64,000 nt of DNA from Adenophora triphylla var. japonica (lineage: Eukaryota > Streptophyta > Magnoliopsida > Asterales > Campanulaceae), in contig JAFEMH010007438.1 in NCBI GenBank assembly GCA_022495995.1, positions 1-64,000 of the forward strand. Direction: 5' to 3'. The translations under genes and the position numbers were made by a program. Shown piece by piece: positions 33,868 through 44,568 of the stretch (positions within the stretch are counted from its first letter, which is position 1; each line of letters begins with the position of its first letter). Under the pieces are notes generated by a model. That model did not search any database, had not been told where the DNA came from, and was given only the letters and a program-made list of their open reading frames with translations.

Positions 33868-34835
33868 AAGATTGATATACGCAGTTGGACGACAGGGATC
33901 ACATGGATATATTTTGCACAAAATATGGTTCCAAATCCTAACATTTTTAGACAACACCTCAAGTGTATCCAGGGGCGGAGCCAGGGGGGGGCAGGAGGGG
34001 GCACTCGCCCCCCCCAGCGGCGGAAATGCAGTGGAAATTTTTTTTTTTGCCCCCCCCCCCATATTTTTGTTATATATGTATATATATAATTAACTTCAAG
34101 ATTAACATCAGTGAGTGGTGTGGTTCAGCGGTAGAAGGGGTGAAGTTAAAGCCTTTGGTCCATGTTCGAACCCTGCTACCTACATTTCAATTAATTTTAT
34201 TTGTCTTCCATCTTTGCTATTTTTTCTCTTAACAGTTTTGTTTTTCTCTTTCTCCTAATTTCCTCACATTTTTTCAATCTTAATTAATTAGTTAGGCTTT
34301 TCCCATTTTTTTTGTTTTTGGTCTTTCTTCCTATTATCCCAAGTTTAATTAGCAAATTTGATTTTCTTTTTTGTACGAGTAATATATTTTAATAAATTGT
34401 TTGCGTTAAATACTTCAACATTATTTCAATCGTTCTTTGAATTATTTACTTTTATCATTTTTGTTAACTAAAATACATTGTATTTCATGGATTCGACCCA
34501 TTTTTACTTGTCCGACCCGAAAAAAAATTTCGGGGGCGCTGCCCCCGAACCCCCGTATAATCTTGCCCCCCCTCGGCCAATTCCTGGCTCCGCCCCTGAG
34601 TGTATCCGATTTTGGTAGCTGATTCGAGATATATAGAATATATATCTCGATAACCAAAAATACGATAAATATATTTGAACGACACGGATTGATACGCAGT
34701 TGGACAACACCACAAGATTGATACGCAGTTGGACGACAGGGATCACATGAATATATTTGAACAGAAGGGTAACACCACAAGATTGATACGCAGTTGGACG
34801 ACAAGGATCACATGAATATATTTGAACAGAAGGAT
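33868..34835. repeat. Dispersed tandem copies of a GATACGCAGTTGGACGACAG unit
   Basis: Copies occur at about 33871-33916, 34690, 34719-34755 and 34784-34820. They share GATCACATGAATATATTTGA and, in part, ACAGAAGG. The hAT MITE lies between the first and the later copies, so it landed within or beside an existing repeat. Confidence 0.7.
33970..34598. mobile_element. hAT-type MITE, 629 bp, exact 8 bp target duplication
   Basis: Ends CAGGGGCGGAGCCAGG and CCTGGCTCCGCCCCTG are perfect 16 bp inverted repeats. AGTGTATC flanks both sides (33962-33969 and 34599-34606). The interior is AT-rich with G/C runs near both ends and a tRNA-like A-box/B-box pair (34121-34172). Confidence 0.85.
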
Positions 34836-34956
34836 AAAATTATTTAAACAGCATAAAAATTTGGTTATTGAAAATCTTGATAACCAAAAATACGATAAAT
34901 AACAACAGAGTAATTATTTATCAAATCCAAAGGTATAAAATAGTATGCATCCAATG

Positions 34957-35724
34957 TCAACCAAGATAAACATTGAACAAAAGAAACTTGATGTTTGCTG
35001 CTGCTCCAATATCTCCTTTTCCCATACTTTTGGAGCTCACATTTACTGTCTCTATAGTTGCATATCCATTAGCACCTTCATATTTCCCGGTCCCTCCAAT
35101 GACTGCAACATGAGACTCGGACATATCCGTCTGATGTACTCCGAAAAACCTTAATTCATCCTTAAATTTACTCGACAAAAAACTCGCAGTCATTGCCATC
35201 ATATGACTAGTTCCATCTTCCGAGGTAGCTACGTACATTCCCTTTGCTTTTCCAAGAAGTTGGGAGTCAAATGTAGGCAAACTCTGCAATAAGCCCACTT
35301 CAATTGGGGTGACTAATCCGAGTTCGAGTTCTTCCCGCAGGGGAGATGTGGTAGGGAATGATATACCGGGGAGGTCAAGTGTTTGAGTTGAAATTGCAGG
35401 GGTGGTGGGAAGTGTACTTGGAATGGAATTGGTGAGAGGGGTTCTTGAGGTTGGAGGGTAGAAGTTACCTAGTGGGGTATTATTGACTTTTGTTGTGGAT
35501 GGTCTAGTTGGGAGGGGTTGTGTGTTGTAGTTGCCTAGCACATTTGGCATGTAAAAGGTGATGATGGAGTGGTGGTTGTGATGGTGGTTTTGTGGTGGTC
35601 CGGTGAGAGTTCGAGCGAAGATGGGGTGGTGGAGGGTGATGGAGATGAGGAGGAACCAAGCTAGGTATATTAGGTTGTGGTGGAATTTGGATATGGTCAT
35701 TGATTTAGCTAGAGGAAATGGCAA
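34957..35724 (-). CDS. Dirigent protein, long form with signal peptide
   Basis: Single-exon frame of 255 aa. Residues ~9-38 form a hydrophobic signal peptide (LIYLAWFLLISITL) ending near IFA|RT, so the protein is secreted. Residues ~40-115 are a histidine-, proline- and threonine-rich linker. The dirigent domain fills ~125-255, with LLGKAKGMYVATSEDGTSHM, RFFGVHQTD, ESHVAVIGGTGKYEGANGYA and the C-terminal FLLFNVYLG strand. Long N-terminal linkers occur in the ESB1/DIR-e type, which acts in the cell wall on monolignol radicals, for example at the Casparian strip. An alternative start is Met9. The ATG at 35724 is the first in frame. It is a tandem relative of the pseudogene at 29700-33157. Confidence 0.85.
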   Translation of the reverse strand: MPFPLAKSMTISKFHHNLIYLAWFLLISITLHHPIFARTLTGPPQNHHHNHHSIITFYMPNVLGNYNTQPLPTRPSTTKVNNTPLGNFYPPTSRTPLTNSIPSTLPTTPAISTQTLDLPGISFPTTSPLREELELGLVTPIEVGLLQSLPTFDSQLLGKAKGMYVATSEDGTSHMMAMTASFLSSKFKDELRFFGVHQTDMSESHVAVIGGTGKYEGANGYATIETVNVSSKSMGKGDIGAAANIKFLLFNVYLG

Positions 35725-36269
35725 AGGAGTTTTTTTGGGTGTATTTGATGTGTATGTATTAAGTTGGAAAAGGGAAAATTATTTGTGGTTTGGTTGGGGA
35801 GATAGAGTTGTGGTGGGGTGGTTATTATTTGTAGCTGAAATTCATTTGAAGCTAACAAATCCATCTTTGATTGCATGGTGTCAGGTTAGGAGCCTATCTT
35901 TATTTTATTCATACTTCTTTTCTTTTATAAAAAGATACTTTGACAAAAAATATATGTATAGAATTATGATATTGTTAAATGAAAACTTCATTATTGACTT
36001 TTATCAATGAAATTGGTGATATATTTTCTAAGAAAATAGTCGAACATTCATTCAGGAATAAATGTAACAAAATATTAATTGTATTTAACAATTTAAATTA
36101 AGCGTAATTATGTAGGTGTTGATGGAAATTCAAACTACAAATGGGCGAAACTAACGGGTTTAATAAAACTTATAATCAAACTCTGAAAAATTAGAGATGA
36201 CATTATTAATTATTAAGTTGCTGAATTACCGTAAAAGTTTAAATTTGTTTAATAATTTCGTGTCATCTA
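35725..36269. other. Upstream region of the dirigent gene
   Basis: Intergenic and AT-rich past 35900. The open plus-strand frame at 35603-36010 is a shadow. I see no clear TATA box. Confidence 0.4.
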
Positions 36270-36556
36270 CTCCCTCCGTCCCATCAAAACTGATATTTAT
36301 TTCCTTTTTGGTCCGTTCCATCAAAACTGATACTTTTCAAAATGGCAAGGAAATCTTCACTATTTACCCCACTCATTCTATCTCCTATTTCACTTTTACA
36401 CTCACAACATTCTCTCTCCTAACTATTCCTCCCACTTATTCTCTCTCATATTTAATTCTTCATACTCACAACATTTCTTTCACTTTTTCTCTCTCTTACT
36501 TTTTCTTAATCCGCGTGCCCAAAAATTTGGTATCCGTTTTGGTGGGACGGAGGGAG
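36270..36556. mobile_element. Stowaway-like MITE
   Basis: TA-flanked CTCCCTCCGTCCCATCAAAA and, at the right end, TTTTGGTGGGACGGAGGGAG. Closely related to the copy at 60339-60627, sharing the internal ACTCATTCTATCTCC-type pyrimidine stretch. Confidence 0.8.
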
Positions 36557-37000
36557 TATATTACAATAGAGCTCATGAATAACCGCCACATAAAGAGTGG
36601 TTATGATTTGATTTCGAAAAAGACAAAAAGGGGTTGGGATTTAATCTAAAAAAAAAAATAATACACATCGGATAAAACCACTGAAGGTAAAGAATGGCTC
36701 AGTTTCATTTTCACAAACTAATCCTACGTCCTGAATTAAACCTACATTACACATGTCACGGCAGTTAAACAACCTCCATTCCACTTCACATTTACAGTCC
36801 ACACACCCATAATCAGTTGCCTCTCTTACCATGGCCGCTTCTTTCGGTCCCGAGAAAGCTAGGGTTCCTACAACAATCTAATTCCCCTCTCCTCCCCTTT
36901 GCGGACAGTAGAGAAGAAGGCATTGTCGTCCAAGGTGCGACTATGTATTCTAAATATTGAGTTACAATTTACAAACTGTCTATGGATCTATTATTTATTT
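36557..37000. other. Unique spacer, possible lost 5' exon
   Basis: An ATG in Kozak-like context (ACCATGGCC at 36829-36837) opens a short frame MAASFGPEKARVPTTI that stops after 16 codons. It could be a decayed first exon, but I recognise no product. Confidence 0.2.
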
Positions 37001-37514
37001 TATGCCCTTTGTAGGGTAATGTCATTTGTTGTAATATTTTTTTTATCCTATTCTAATTTTTGGGCATCCTATCATTGTTTGGAAAAGGTGCCCAAAAAAA
37101 AAAAACTAAATAGGAATAGAGTACTGGATTCTTCTGCAAGTTGCAGAACAAGTGTTTGCGAAAACAAAGTTATTGCTTGGTATATCTCTTCTCTGAGTCT
37201 CTCTAATATTATCATTTTTGTCTATGATTTTATTTTGTCAAAATCTTTCTTTGGTCCATCACCATCGGCAAAAATGGCTAACTGAGCAACGGAGCAACCG
37301 ACTATTTACTCTGAGAGAGATATTAGGAAAGGGTGTTCTAATTATATTATAGGTTTTTCAATTGCATCAGGTGAGGCCATTTGTTAATTATTTACTTTAG
37401 TTTATTTAATCAGGGATTGTTCTTATATTATAAAAAATGAATTAAATGGATTATTTCATTATACAAGTGTTGGCCCCATGAGGCTGTCATGAAATCAGAA
37501 AAGGATATAACACA

Positions 37515-37515
<1 letters not shown>

Positions 37516-37577
<62 letters not shown>
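37516..37577. repeat. (GA)n microsatellite in copy 1
   Basis: About 30 GA units. The same position in copy 2 is a short interrupted GA tract (44538-44569) and in copy 3 an (AT)n run (50528-50600). Confidence 0.95.
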
Positions 37578-37579
<2 letters not shown>

Positions 37580-40303
37580 AGAGAAGTATTTGAAAGCTTG
37601 AAAAATAGTGACATGGGAGTTTTTGTGGGTGTGTTCAAGTGTGGGGGTGGGGGTTAGTGGAGTTATGGGGTTATGTAACCGTCTCAAAATGAATATTCAT
37701 TTTTTTTTAATTTATTATTTTGGGGAGGGGTGTGGAGGATGTAGTAGCTTATATTTCTAAATTCAAATTTGGAGTTTTGTAATCGCCTGAATATTCAATT
37801 TTGTGCTTGAGAAAAATAACCAAGTTCATCCCACCTCCCACAGTTCACGACAGTTGAGTACCCAACCCAAACCTCACGTTCATTATTTGTTTCTTCGCCC
37901 GCACCACAGGTGTTCGTTTTAATGTCACTTGAAAATATTGAAGTTGTAGAAAGGTGCCCCTCTAGGCAACATTTACGCATGAAGATCACTTGAGTCTCAA
38001 AAACCCAATCAAGTCATCGTCTTTCTCAAACAGATTTTTTTTGTTGAATTTGGAGTTGACACTACAACAAAAAAGGGCTTTGACAACGTTTAAAAAACGT
38101 TGTTAAAGACCTTTGACAACGTTTTTTAAAACGTTGTGTCATCCACCGTTGTCTTAGGTCCCAGTTTAAGACAACGTTTTTGAATGTTGTAAAAGGTCAT
38201 CAAACGTTGTATCCAGCTAATGACAACGTTTATTAAAACGTTGTAGTAAGTATATTGACAACGTTTTTCTAAAACGTTGTAATAATGAAATGACAACGTT
38301 TCATAAACGTTGTAAAAGATATTAAGACAACGTTTATAAAACGTTGTCTAAATTCTTAAGACAACGTTTCTTTAAACGTTGTCTAAATATATTTTACAAC
38401 GTTTTATAAACGTTGTCATTTTATTTTTACAACGTTTTATTAAAACGTTGTCAATATGAATAATAAAAAAAAAAAATTCCCTCCATGTTTGACAACGTAT
38501 TGTAAACGTTGTCTTAATGTTTTATACAACGTTTTTAAAACGTTGCTAAAGTGAAAAAATTATTTCCCCCAAATTCACATTTGCCCCCGCAATTTAGACA
38601 CCTAGTCATTTCATTAAAAGCACCCATTCAAGCATTGTTGAACTATAAAAATATGATACAATTGCAAACACGAACAAAGTTTAAGCACAATATGCATTTA
38701 TTACAAGAGATATAGCTAGACAACAAAAAAAAAAAAGTGTATCAGCACCATTCAAGCACTACCGCCGAACTAAAGTGAGTTTTCTATTCACAAGTGGTAG
38801 CCAATGAGGGCCGAGGCTTCTTTGTTCAAGGAGATGGCAGCCATAACTAAATTGTGCAATAAGTCCGAATATGCACAAAAAAAAGTGCATATTTGTACAA
38901 GAAACTTAGTCTTACTACATTTTCAACCAACTCACCATACTGCCCGGTCTGATCCGGCAAGATAACGATGTAATATGCTAAGTTAAGTTGTTGCTGTGCT
39001 TGACCATATCGTCACTTGACCTTGAGAAGTTAAATCCAAAACTCCGCAGATACATTTCCTTCGACTTCAAAGAGATTGTATTTAAATGGACAAAAACTAC
39101 AAGGAGAGCAAACGGGGAGGGGAGGAGCGGATATCAAATAACAAAGCAACAAAGAGCAATAACATCATATTTTAATTACATAAATTAAGAAGTAAGGAAA
39201 GAAACTCACCAAGTCCTTGCAAAGCTAAGAAGTAATCTATATCCCACGCCACAAGCTCCTCATATTTTGCAAGCCTATCATGAAAGAAGCATAGTAAATA
39301 ATACAAAAGAAATCACATAATCTGCATATAATGAACTACAAATTCCCTCAACATGACCGCATTAACAATCTCATCATAGAATAACAAGTACACTTGCATC
39401 ATCATTCGATGAAACCCAGTCCGAGTTGAATCCTAATCATGAGAGAAGGTGCCCAACACATCAAACATGTTTTATGATTTTTTATCTTGATTTTAGAGTT
39501 ACCATTTCATGCTAAGAACCACCATCAGTAACACATAACACGGATCTGCCAGCAACAGTAAAACATAGCATGGTCCACAAAGATGTACTTAACAGAGAAC
39601 TTTATCACATGAATCAATCAAAACACCAAACAGAAGATCTGTTCTACACATCATGAAGATGAAGCATGCAAAAAGTCAAGTCAAAATAATGTGTTTTACT
39701 GGTCCAAAAGACTTCTGATGTTTTGAATCTAAAGCAGAGCTTATGACAATCTGGTAGCAGGTCTTTTAAGGCAAAAATGGAATGAAGATCTTATGTTGGT
39801 CCGAAAAATCCGAAAAGAGATATTCTTACTTCATATGTGAGTTAGCTAGCATACAAGCTTCGAATCATCGAAAAACATCAAGTTTCGAGTGAGATAAACA
39901 CAAAACACGGCAGCAAGGTCAACGTGCAGAACTTCGGGCAGCAGCAATGCTTGTGAGAAATCATCACCAAAACTTAATAAAATCAAGGAGCATGGGCATG
40001 AGACTTGACACACAGGAGGATATATATGTGAAATACACAAAAACATGCTTTTCATCAGTGTAGTCATGATTCGATGATGTTTAGGCACTACAAAAACATG
40101 ATCCAATTGGGGTCTATTTATAAATAATCAGAGGAGCGAACATTGCACCATGTCTTTACAAGAAGAACAATTGCAAGCAAAGCAATGTTCCTTGACATAC
40201 ACACCGGCTTTATATACGTTGAACATAAATTACGGTCAAACCATGACAAACATACACAGATAAAAAAGAATACGAGTCAACGACGAGGAAAGTTCATGTC
40301 ACC

Positions 40304-41110
40304 TTAAGCAACTTTTGCACCAACAACAAAGCTAGATGGGTTGATGGTAATGCTCTTACAAGACTGATAATTATAAGTCTTGTAAATTCCCACTAGTCGG
40401 TCTCGCCAACTCGAACATGTTGTTTCTCGTGCCGCAATTCATATGCAAAAGATCGAAGTCGCTTATGCAATTAATTGAAGAATGTTGATATTTTATATTA
40501 TTCTAAAATACAAAGAAAATTACCTAATTATTATGAATTGGGCATCCTTTGTACGATCTTTTACGTAATGCCCCACAATAGACACATTTTTAAAATCTAC
40601 AAGTAAAAAAAACAGAATTATGAATTAAACAAGAATGCAAAGTTTAAGAAATAAGCAGTGCATTTCAGAAGGTACCTTTTCACCTCCTGAGAAATTAGCA
40701 ATATTCTTCCAACTCTTCTTTGGAGGTCTCGTACATTGTAACCAAATAAGTTCATGAAAACAATACTTGTAAACCAATTTGATAGAAATATTATCAGAAA
40801 GAAGCTATTTGCCTTTTCTTTCTCCATTCATCGTATTGCTTCTTTGTATCATCGCGTTCTTGAGTTATCATATTAAGCTCTTCTACTCGTTCATTGTACG
40901 GGGATACTTTCTTTCGGTATCTGTCATTGATACAAATAAGAAAAAGAATAGAAAACCCATAAAAATGAATGACCTTGAAATGAAAGGAAATGCATACTCT
41001 GCAATTGAATCAAGATTTGGATTCATCTCCTTCAACTGTGCTTCAAGCAGTGCCACACTTTCAAGGGACCTCTTAAGGTCGGACTCTTTTGCAAGACACT
41101 CGTCTCCAAG
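40304..41110 (-). pseudogene. SMC4: Captured C-terminal fragment of condensin SMC4
   Basis: Minus-strand exons in order: A (to 40998) LEAQLKEMNPNLDSIAE; intron 40921-40997, GT-AG; B (40813-40920) YRKKVSPYNERVEELN then MITQERDDTKKQYDEWRKK; C (~40676-40737) PPKKSWKNIANFSGGEK, the ABC signature region; D (40524-40596) VSIVGHYVKDRTKDAQF; E (40304-~40445) NNMFELA, then after a scrambled patch KSITINPSSFVVGAKVA and stop. These match SMC4, the condensin ATPase subunit. Introns are kept, so capture was from DNA. Missing parts are the MAGFNTISLKLKEMYQ exon and the TLSSLALVFALHH...DEIDAALD (Walker B) exon. Exon C has a 2-base shift or displaced acceptor, and exon B would need a GC donor. It cannot make a working ATPase head. 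Confidence 0.88.
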
Positions 41111-41220
41111 TGTAGCATGAACAAAGACCATGTTATATCGGCAAATTAAAGTAAACCAACTACCAAATTGCTTCCAAGAGAGTTCAATAGAAATGTATAG
41201 GATTCTAAAGGTTTGCTTAC

Positions 41221-41272
41221 TTGTTTTTCCAGCCCTCCAATGTCATTGTAGTCTTCGGTAGGAGGTTTTTAT
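41221..41272 (-). pseudogene. RPT5: Captured exon fragment of proteasome ATPase RPT5
   Basis: The minus strand encodes KPPTEDYNDIGGLEKQ followed directly by a GTAAGC splice donor (41215-41220). KPTEDYNDIGGLEKQ is the conserved segment just upstream of the AAA module in RPT5 (26S proteasome regulatory subunit 6A), with one extra Pro here. Only this short exon end is recognisable. It sits directly upstream (element minus sense) of the SMC4 fragment, so a chimeric transcript could join them. Confidence 0.75.
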
Positions 41273-41300
41273 AGATCCATCAAATGTTTAAAATCTGCAA

Positions 41301-41930
41301 TACCCGATATAGAATGAGCAAAAATTACAACTCCAATTCAGATGGATCGACGGTGATAAAAGAAGCGAAGTAGTTTCGATTACGATGACTCGGATAATAC
41401 AGAAGGGCACATGCCAGGAATGAAAAGAAAGAGATCCAAGGGGCAACTATCCTTTGGGAAAGGAAAAGTAAAAAGCTAGCAAACCAAGTTTATTGGCTGG
41501 GGATCAAAATCTCTTTTACAATCATCATTTCAAGAAAAAAAAAAATAACACGATGGCTTGGATTAAAAATTAAATTGAATTGAAATAATGGGAGCGAGAA
41601 ATCTACCGCTTCCTCCACGAGGAAGAGGTATGTTTCTCGCTCACATTATTTCAATTCAATTCAATTTTAATCCAATCCATCGTGTTATTTTTTGTTTTTC
41701 TTGAAATGATTATTGTAAAAGAGATTTTGATCCCCAACCAATAACCTTGGTTTTGCTAGATTTTTACTTTTCCTTTCCCAAAGGATAGTTGCCACTTGAT
41801 CTATTTCTTTTCATTCTGGCCCGTGCGCTTCGCATTGTCCGAGTCATCCTAATCGAAAACTAATTCGTTTCTTTCATCACGATCGAACCATCCGAATTGA
41901 GTTATAATTTTTGCTCATTCTATATCGGAT
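41301..41930. repeat. Long inverted repeat, ~300 bp arms
   Basis: The left arm starts ATACCCGATATAGAATGAGC; the right arm ends GCTCATTCTATATCGGATAA. Arms stay alignable throughout (for example CAACTATCCTTTGGGAAAGG against CCTTTCCCAAAGGATAGTTG), with a small loop near 41612. The origin of the sequence is unknown; an organellar source is possible. Confidence 0.85.
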
Positions 41931-44015
41931 AAAGGATAGAGGTGATAGTGGGTCACCTTGTAATAGAGTAGTTGTTCCCTTGTAAAACTCTCCTAAATAG
42001 CCGCAAGTTCTTTGTCAAAAACCAAAGGTGCTCGAGCCTTAATGTCAAGGCAGGGACTTGGAACCGTTATAGAAACATACCTACAGAAAGAATGCAAAAT
42101 CTTGATGAAGAAAGAAAAGGAGTGTCTTCTTATTTGAGTTTAACAAACAAAACCTCGTGTCTAAGTTATCTTTTGTGATTTATGCACTTTGTTAAGTAAA
42201 ACCCGCTTTTCATTTTCGCAATTTCTCAATTTCTGTAATTCATGGCCCTTAAGAGCTCTCATTATGAACTCTCTTATTGCTTTCAGAAACTCCTGCTGAC
42301 CTGCCATCTGATGGATTGCTGCTATAACTCTCTTATTGCTTTCATTTACCAAGTAAAGGACCCATAAATTGTCTTATAATATAGGTATAAGACCTATAAA
42401 TTTATTATAGGTCTTATGTATCTTATATAAGACCATATATTGGTCTTATATATCTTATATAAGACCTATAAACAGCAACAACAACACTCAAAATGAAAAA
42501 ATGACTGATGTATGCATATGGAAAGTTAAAATACACTCTACTTCGTCCCAAAAAAAAAACAGCAACAGAAACAACAGACGCATGAAATGAATGAAGGAAA
42601 TACATCAGTCAGTTGCATGAATGGAGCTATTGATTATGTACACAATGATGAGGGGTGTATTAGGCTCATGCAGTAGAGTTGGGAAGAATAGAGAAGTCGG
42701 AAGAAGCCATGGATCGTGTGCTCTGATACCATATATAGAGAGAAGATAATGGCAAAAGTTGAGTTTTCAATATACAAACAATGATATATATACACATGGG
42801 TCTGTAGCTAGATACATAATGACACTAATTCTAATAGATATACAAAGACAACTAATACATGTAACCTAGATAAAGAACAGGAAATACATCAGTCAGTTGC
42901 ATGAATGGAGCTATTGATTCTGTACACATTTATTGTTATCAAGAAATGTTATTCCAAACTAACAATCTTCATTTGAAGAGAAAATAAGAGATTCAAACTT
43001 ACCTCGAAACATAACCTCTCTCCATTAGGGCAACCGAAACTTCTTCATCCCATTCCGGTTAATGTCGATCCTTGCATAATAGAAATTGATTTACAAGAAG
43101 CAAATATTAGAAATTGGCACCGAAATTAAGAATAGTTGAAGGAGGATAAGATGAATGGAACCTTGTATTATTAATTGGTGACGCCGTGGCAATGGAAATC
43201 AATTTTGCCCCGACGTCGATTGTAGTCCGCCGATTATCACCAGGTCCGACTAAGATTTTGCCCTAACCTTGCCGTCGATCGATGCCCTTAGCTAGAATGG
43301 GAAGAAATCGATTTGGGGTATGTTTATGCGGCTAATGGAAATCTACGTGTGGAAATGGAAATCACTGTGGTAATTTTTGGGGATGGCTTTGAATTTCGCG
43401 GTATGTTTAAGCGGCTAAAATGCCCGCTCTTCTTCTTGACTTCTTGTTTTTATTTTCTTTTTCTTTTTTTTTTTTTTTTTTTTTTTTGAGGAATATGACA
43501 ACGTTTATAAAAAAAACGTTGCCACTTTTTAACAACGTTTATTAAAAAAACGTTGTCGTCTGTGCAACGGTTTTTAAATAAACGTTGTAAAAAATCCACT
43601 ATGACAACGTTTATTCAATAAACGTTTTTATAATGACTATACTACAACGTTTTAAGATAAAACGTTGTTAAACCCTGTCAATGACAACGTTTCCTTAAAA
43701 ACGTTGTTATCAAAAACGTTGTTAAAAGTCATTTTTCTTGTAGTGTGATCACTTTGCATTTTTAGTTCACTTTGTTTGACATTAACATGTTGTATTCTAT
43801 TTGCCTTTTTAATTGAGAAAAGGGTATGATTGCTTTATTATGTCCCATTTTGGGACAGAAGATAGTGTGGGTGGTCATAACAAAAGCTGATTGTATATTG
43901 TCGGGGTAAAACGACAGAAGGTTTGTAGTTCAGAAGTTTTGTAGTTTTGAAGAGAAGAAGGTTGTCCAGCCATTACTGAAGTCGGAGAGATATGATTGAA
44001 TGTTGTATTCAGGTT

Positions 44016-44535
44016 TATGCCCTTTGTAGGGTAATGCCATTTGTTGTAATATTTTTTTATCCTATTCTAATTTTTGGGCATCCTATCTTTGTTTGGAAAA
44101 GGTGTCGAAAAAAAAACTAAATAGGAGTAGAGTACTTGATTCTTCTGCAAGTTGCAGAACGGGTGTTTGCGAAAACAAAGTTATTGCTTGGTATCTCTTC
44201 TCTGAGTCTCTCTAATATTATCATTTTGTCTATGATTTTATTTTGTCAAAATCTTTCTTTGGTTCATCACCATTGCAGCACCATCGGCAAAAATGGCTAA
44301 CTGAGCAACGGAGCAACCGACTATTTACTCTGAGAGAAATATTAGGAAAGAGTGTTCTAATTATATTATAAGTTTTTCAATTGCATCAGGTGAGGCCATT
44401 TGTTAATTATTTACTTTGGTTTATTTAATCAGGGATTGTTCTTATAGTATAAAAAAAGAATTCAATGGATTTTTTCATTATACAAGTGTTGGCCCCATGA
44501 GATTGTCATGAAATCAGAAAAGGAGTAACACAAGT

Positions 44536-44568
<33 letters not shown>

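Larger units (their letters stand above)
38060..43745. mobile_element. CACTA (En/Spm) element, 5686 bp, carrying host gene fragments
   Basis: Termini CACTACAACAAAAAAGGGCT and (right, reversed) CACTACAAGAAAAATGACTT. The target duplication TGA lies on both sides (38057-38059, 43746-43748). Subterminal arrays of GACAACGTTT...AAACGTTGTC palindromes fill 38080-38550 and 43497-43720. No transposase motif is seen. The interior contains minus-strand fragments of SMC4 (40304-41110) and RPT5 (41221-41272), a ~630 bp inverted repeat, and other unassigned exon-like pieces: LAKYEELVAWDIDYFLALQG near 39200-39290, AISLNKEASALIGYH near 38770-38830, and QEFLKAIREFIMRALKGHEL at 42161-42352. It is a Pack-CACTA type, non-autonomous element. 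Confidence 0.9.
37001..44015. repeat. Copy 1 of a triplicated ~1.3 kb segment (holds CACTA)
   Basis: Starts TATGCCCTTTGTAGGGTAAT. Without the CACTA element it is about 1.33 kb and matches copies 2 and 3 almost base for base, including a conserved short frame (37795-37989) also seen at 44789-44983. No protein family is recognised. Confidence 0.85.

Noticed and set aside
34110..34185. Genuine tRNA gene
   Set aside because: A and B boxes are present, but no proper acceptor stem or anticodon arm could be drawn, and it lies inside a MITE.
35603..36010. Plus-strand 135-aa ORF
   Set aside because: It overlaps the 5' end and promoter of the intact dirigent gene on the other strand and shows no motif.
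37795..37989. Conserved 64-aa minus-strand ORF in two copies of the triplicated segment
   Set aside because: Conservation is explained by recent duplication of DNA; synonymous-site bias is not visible and no family is recognised.
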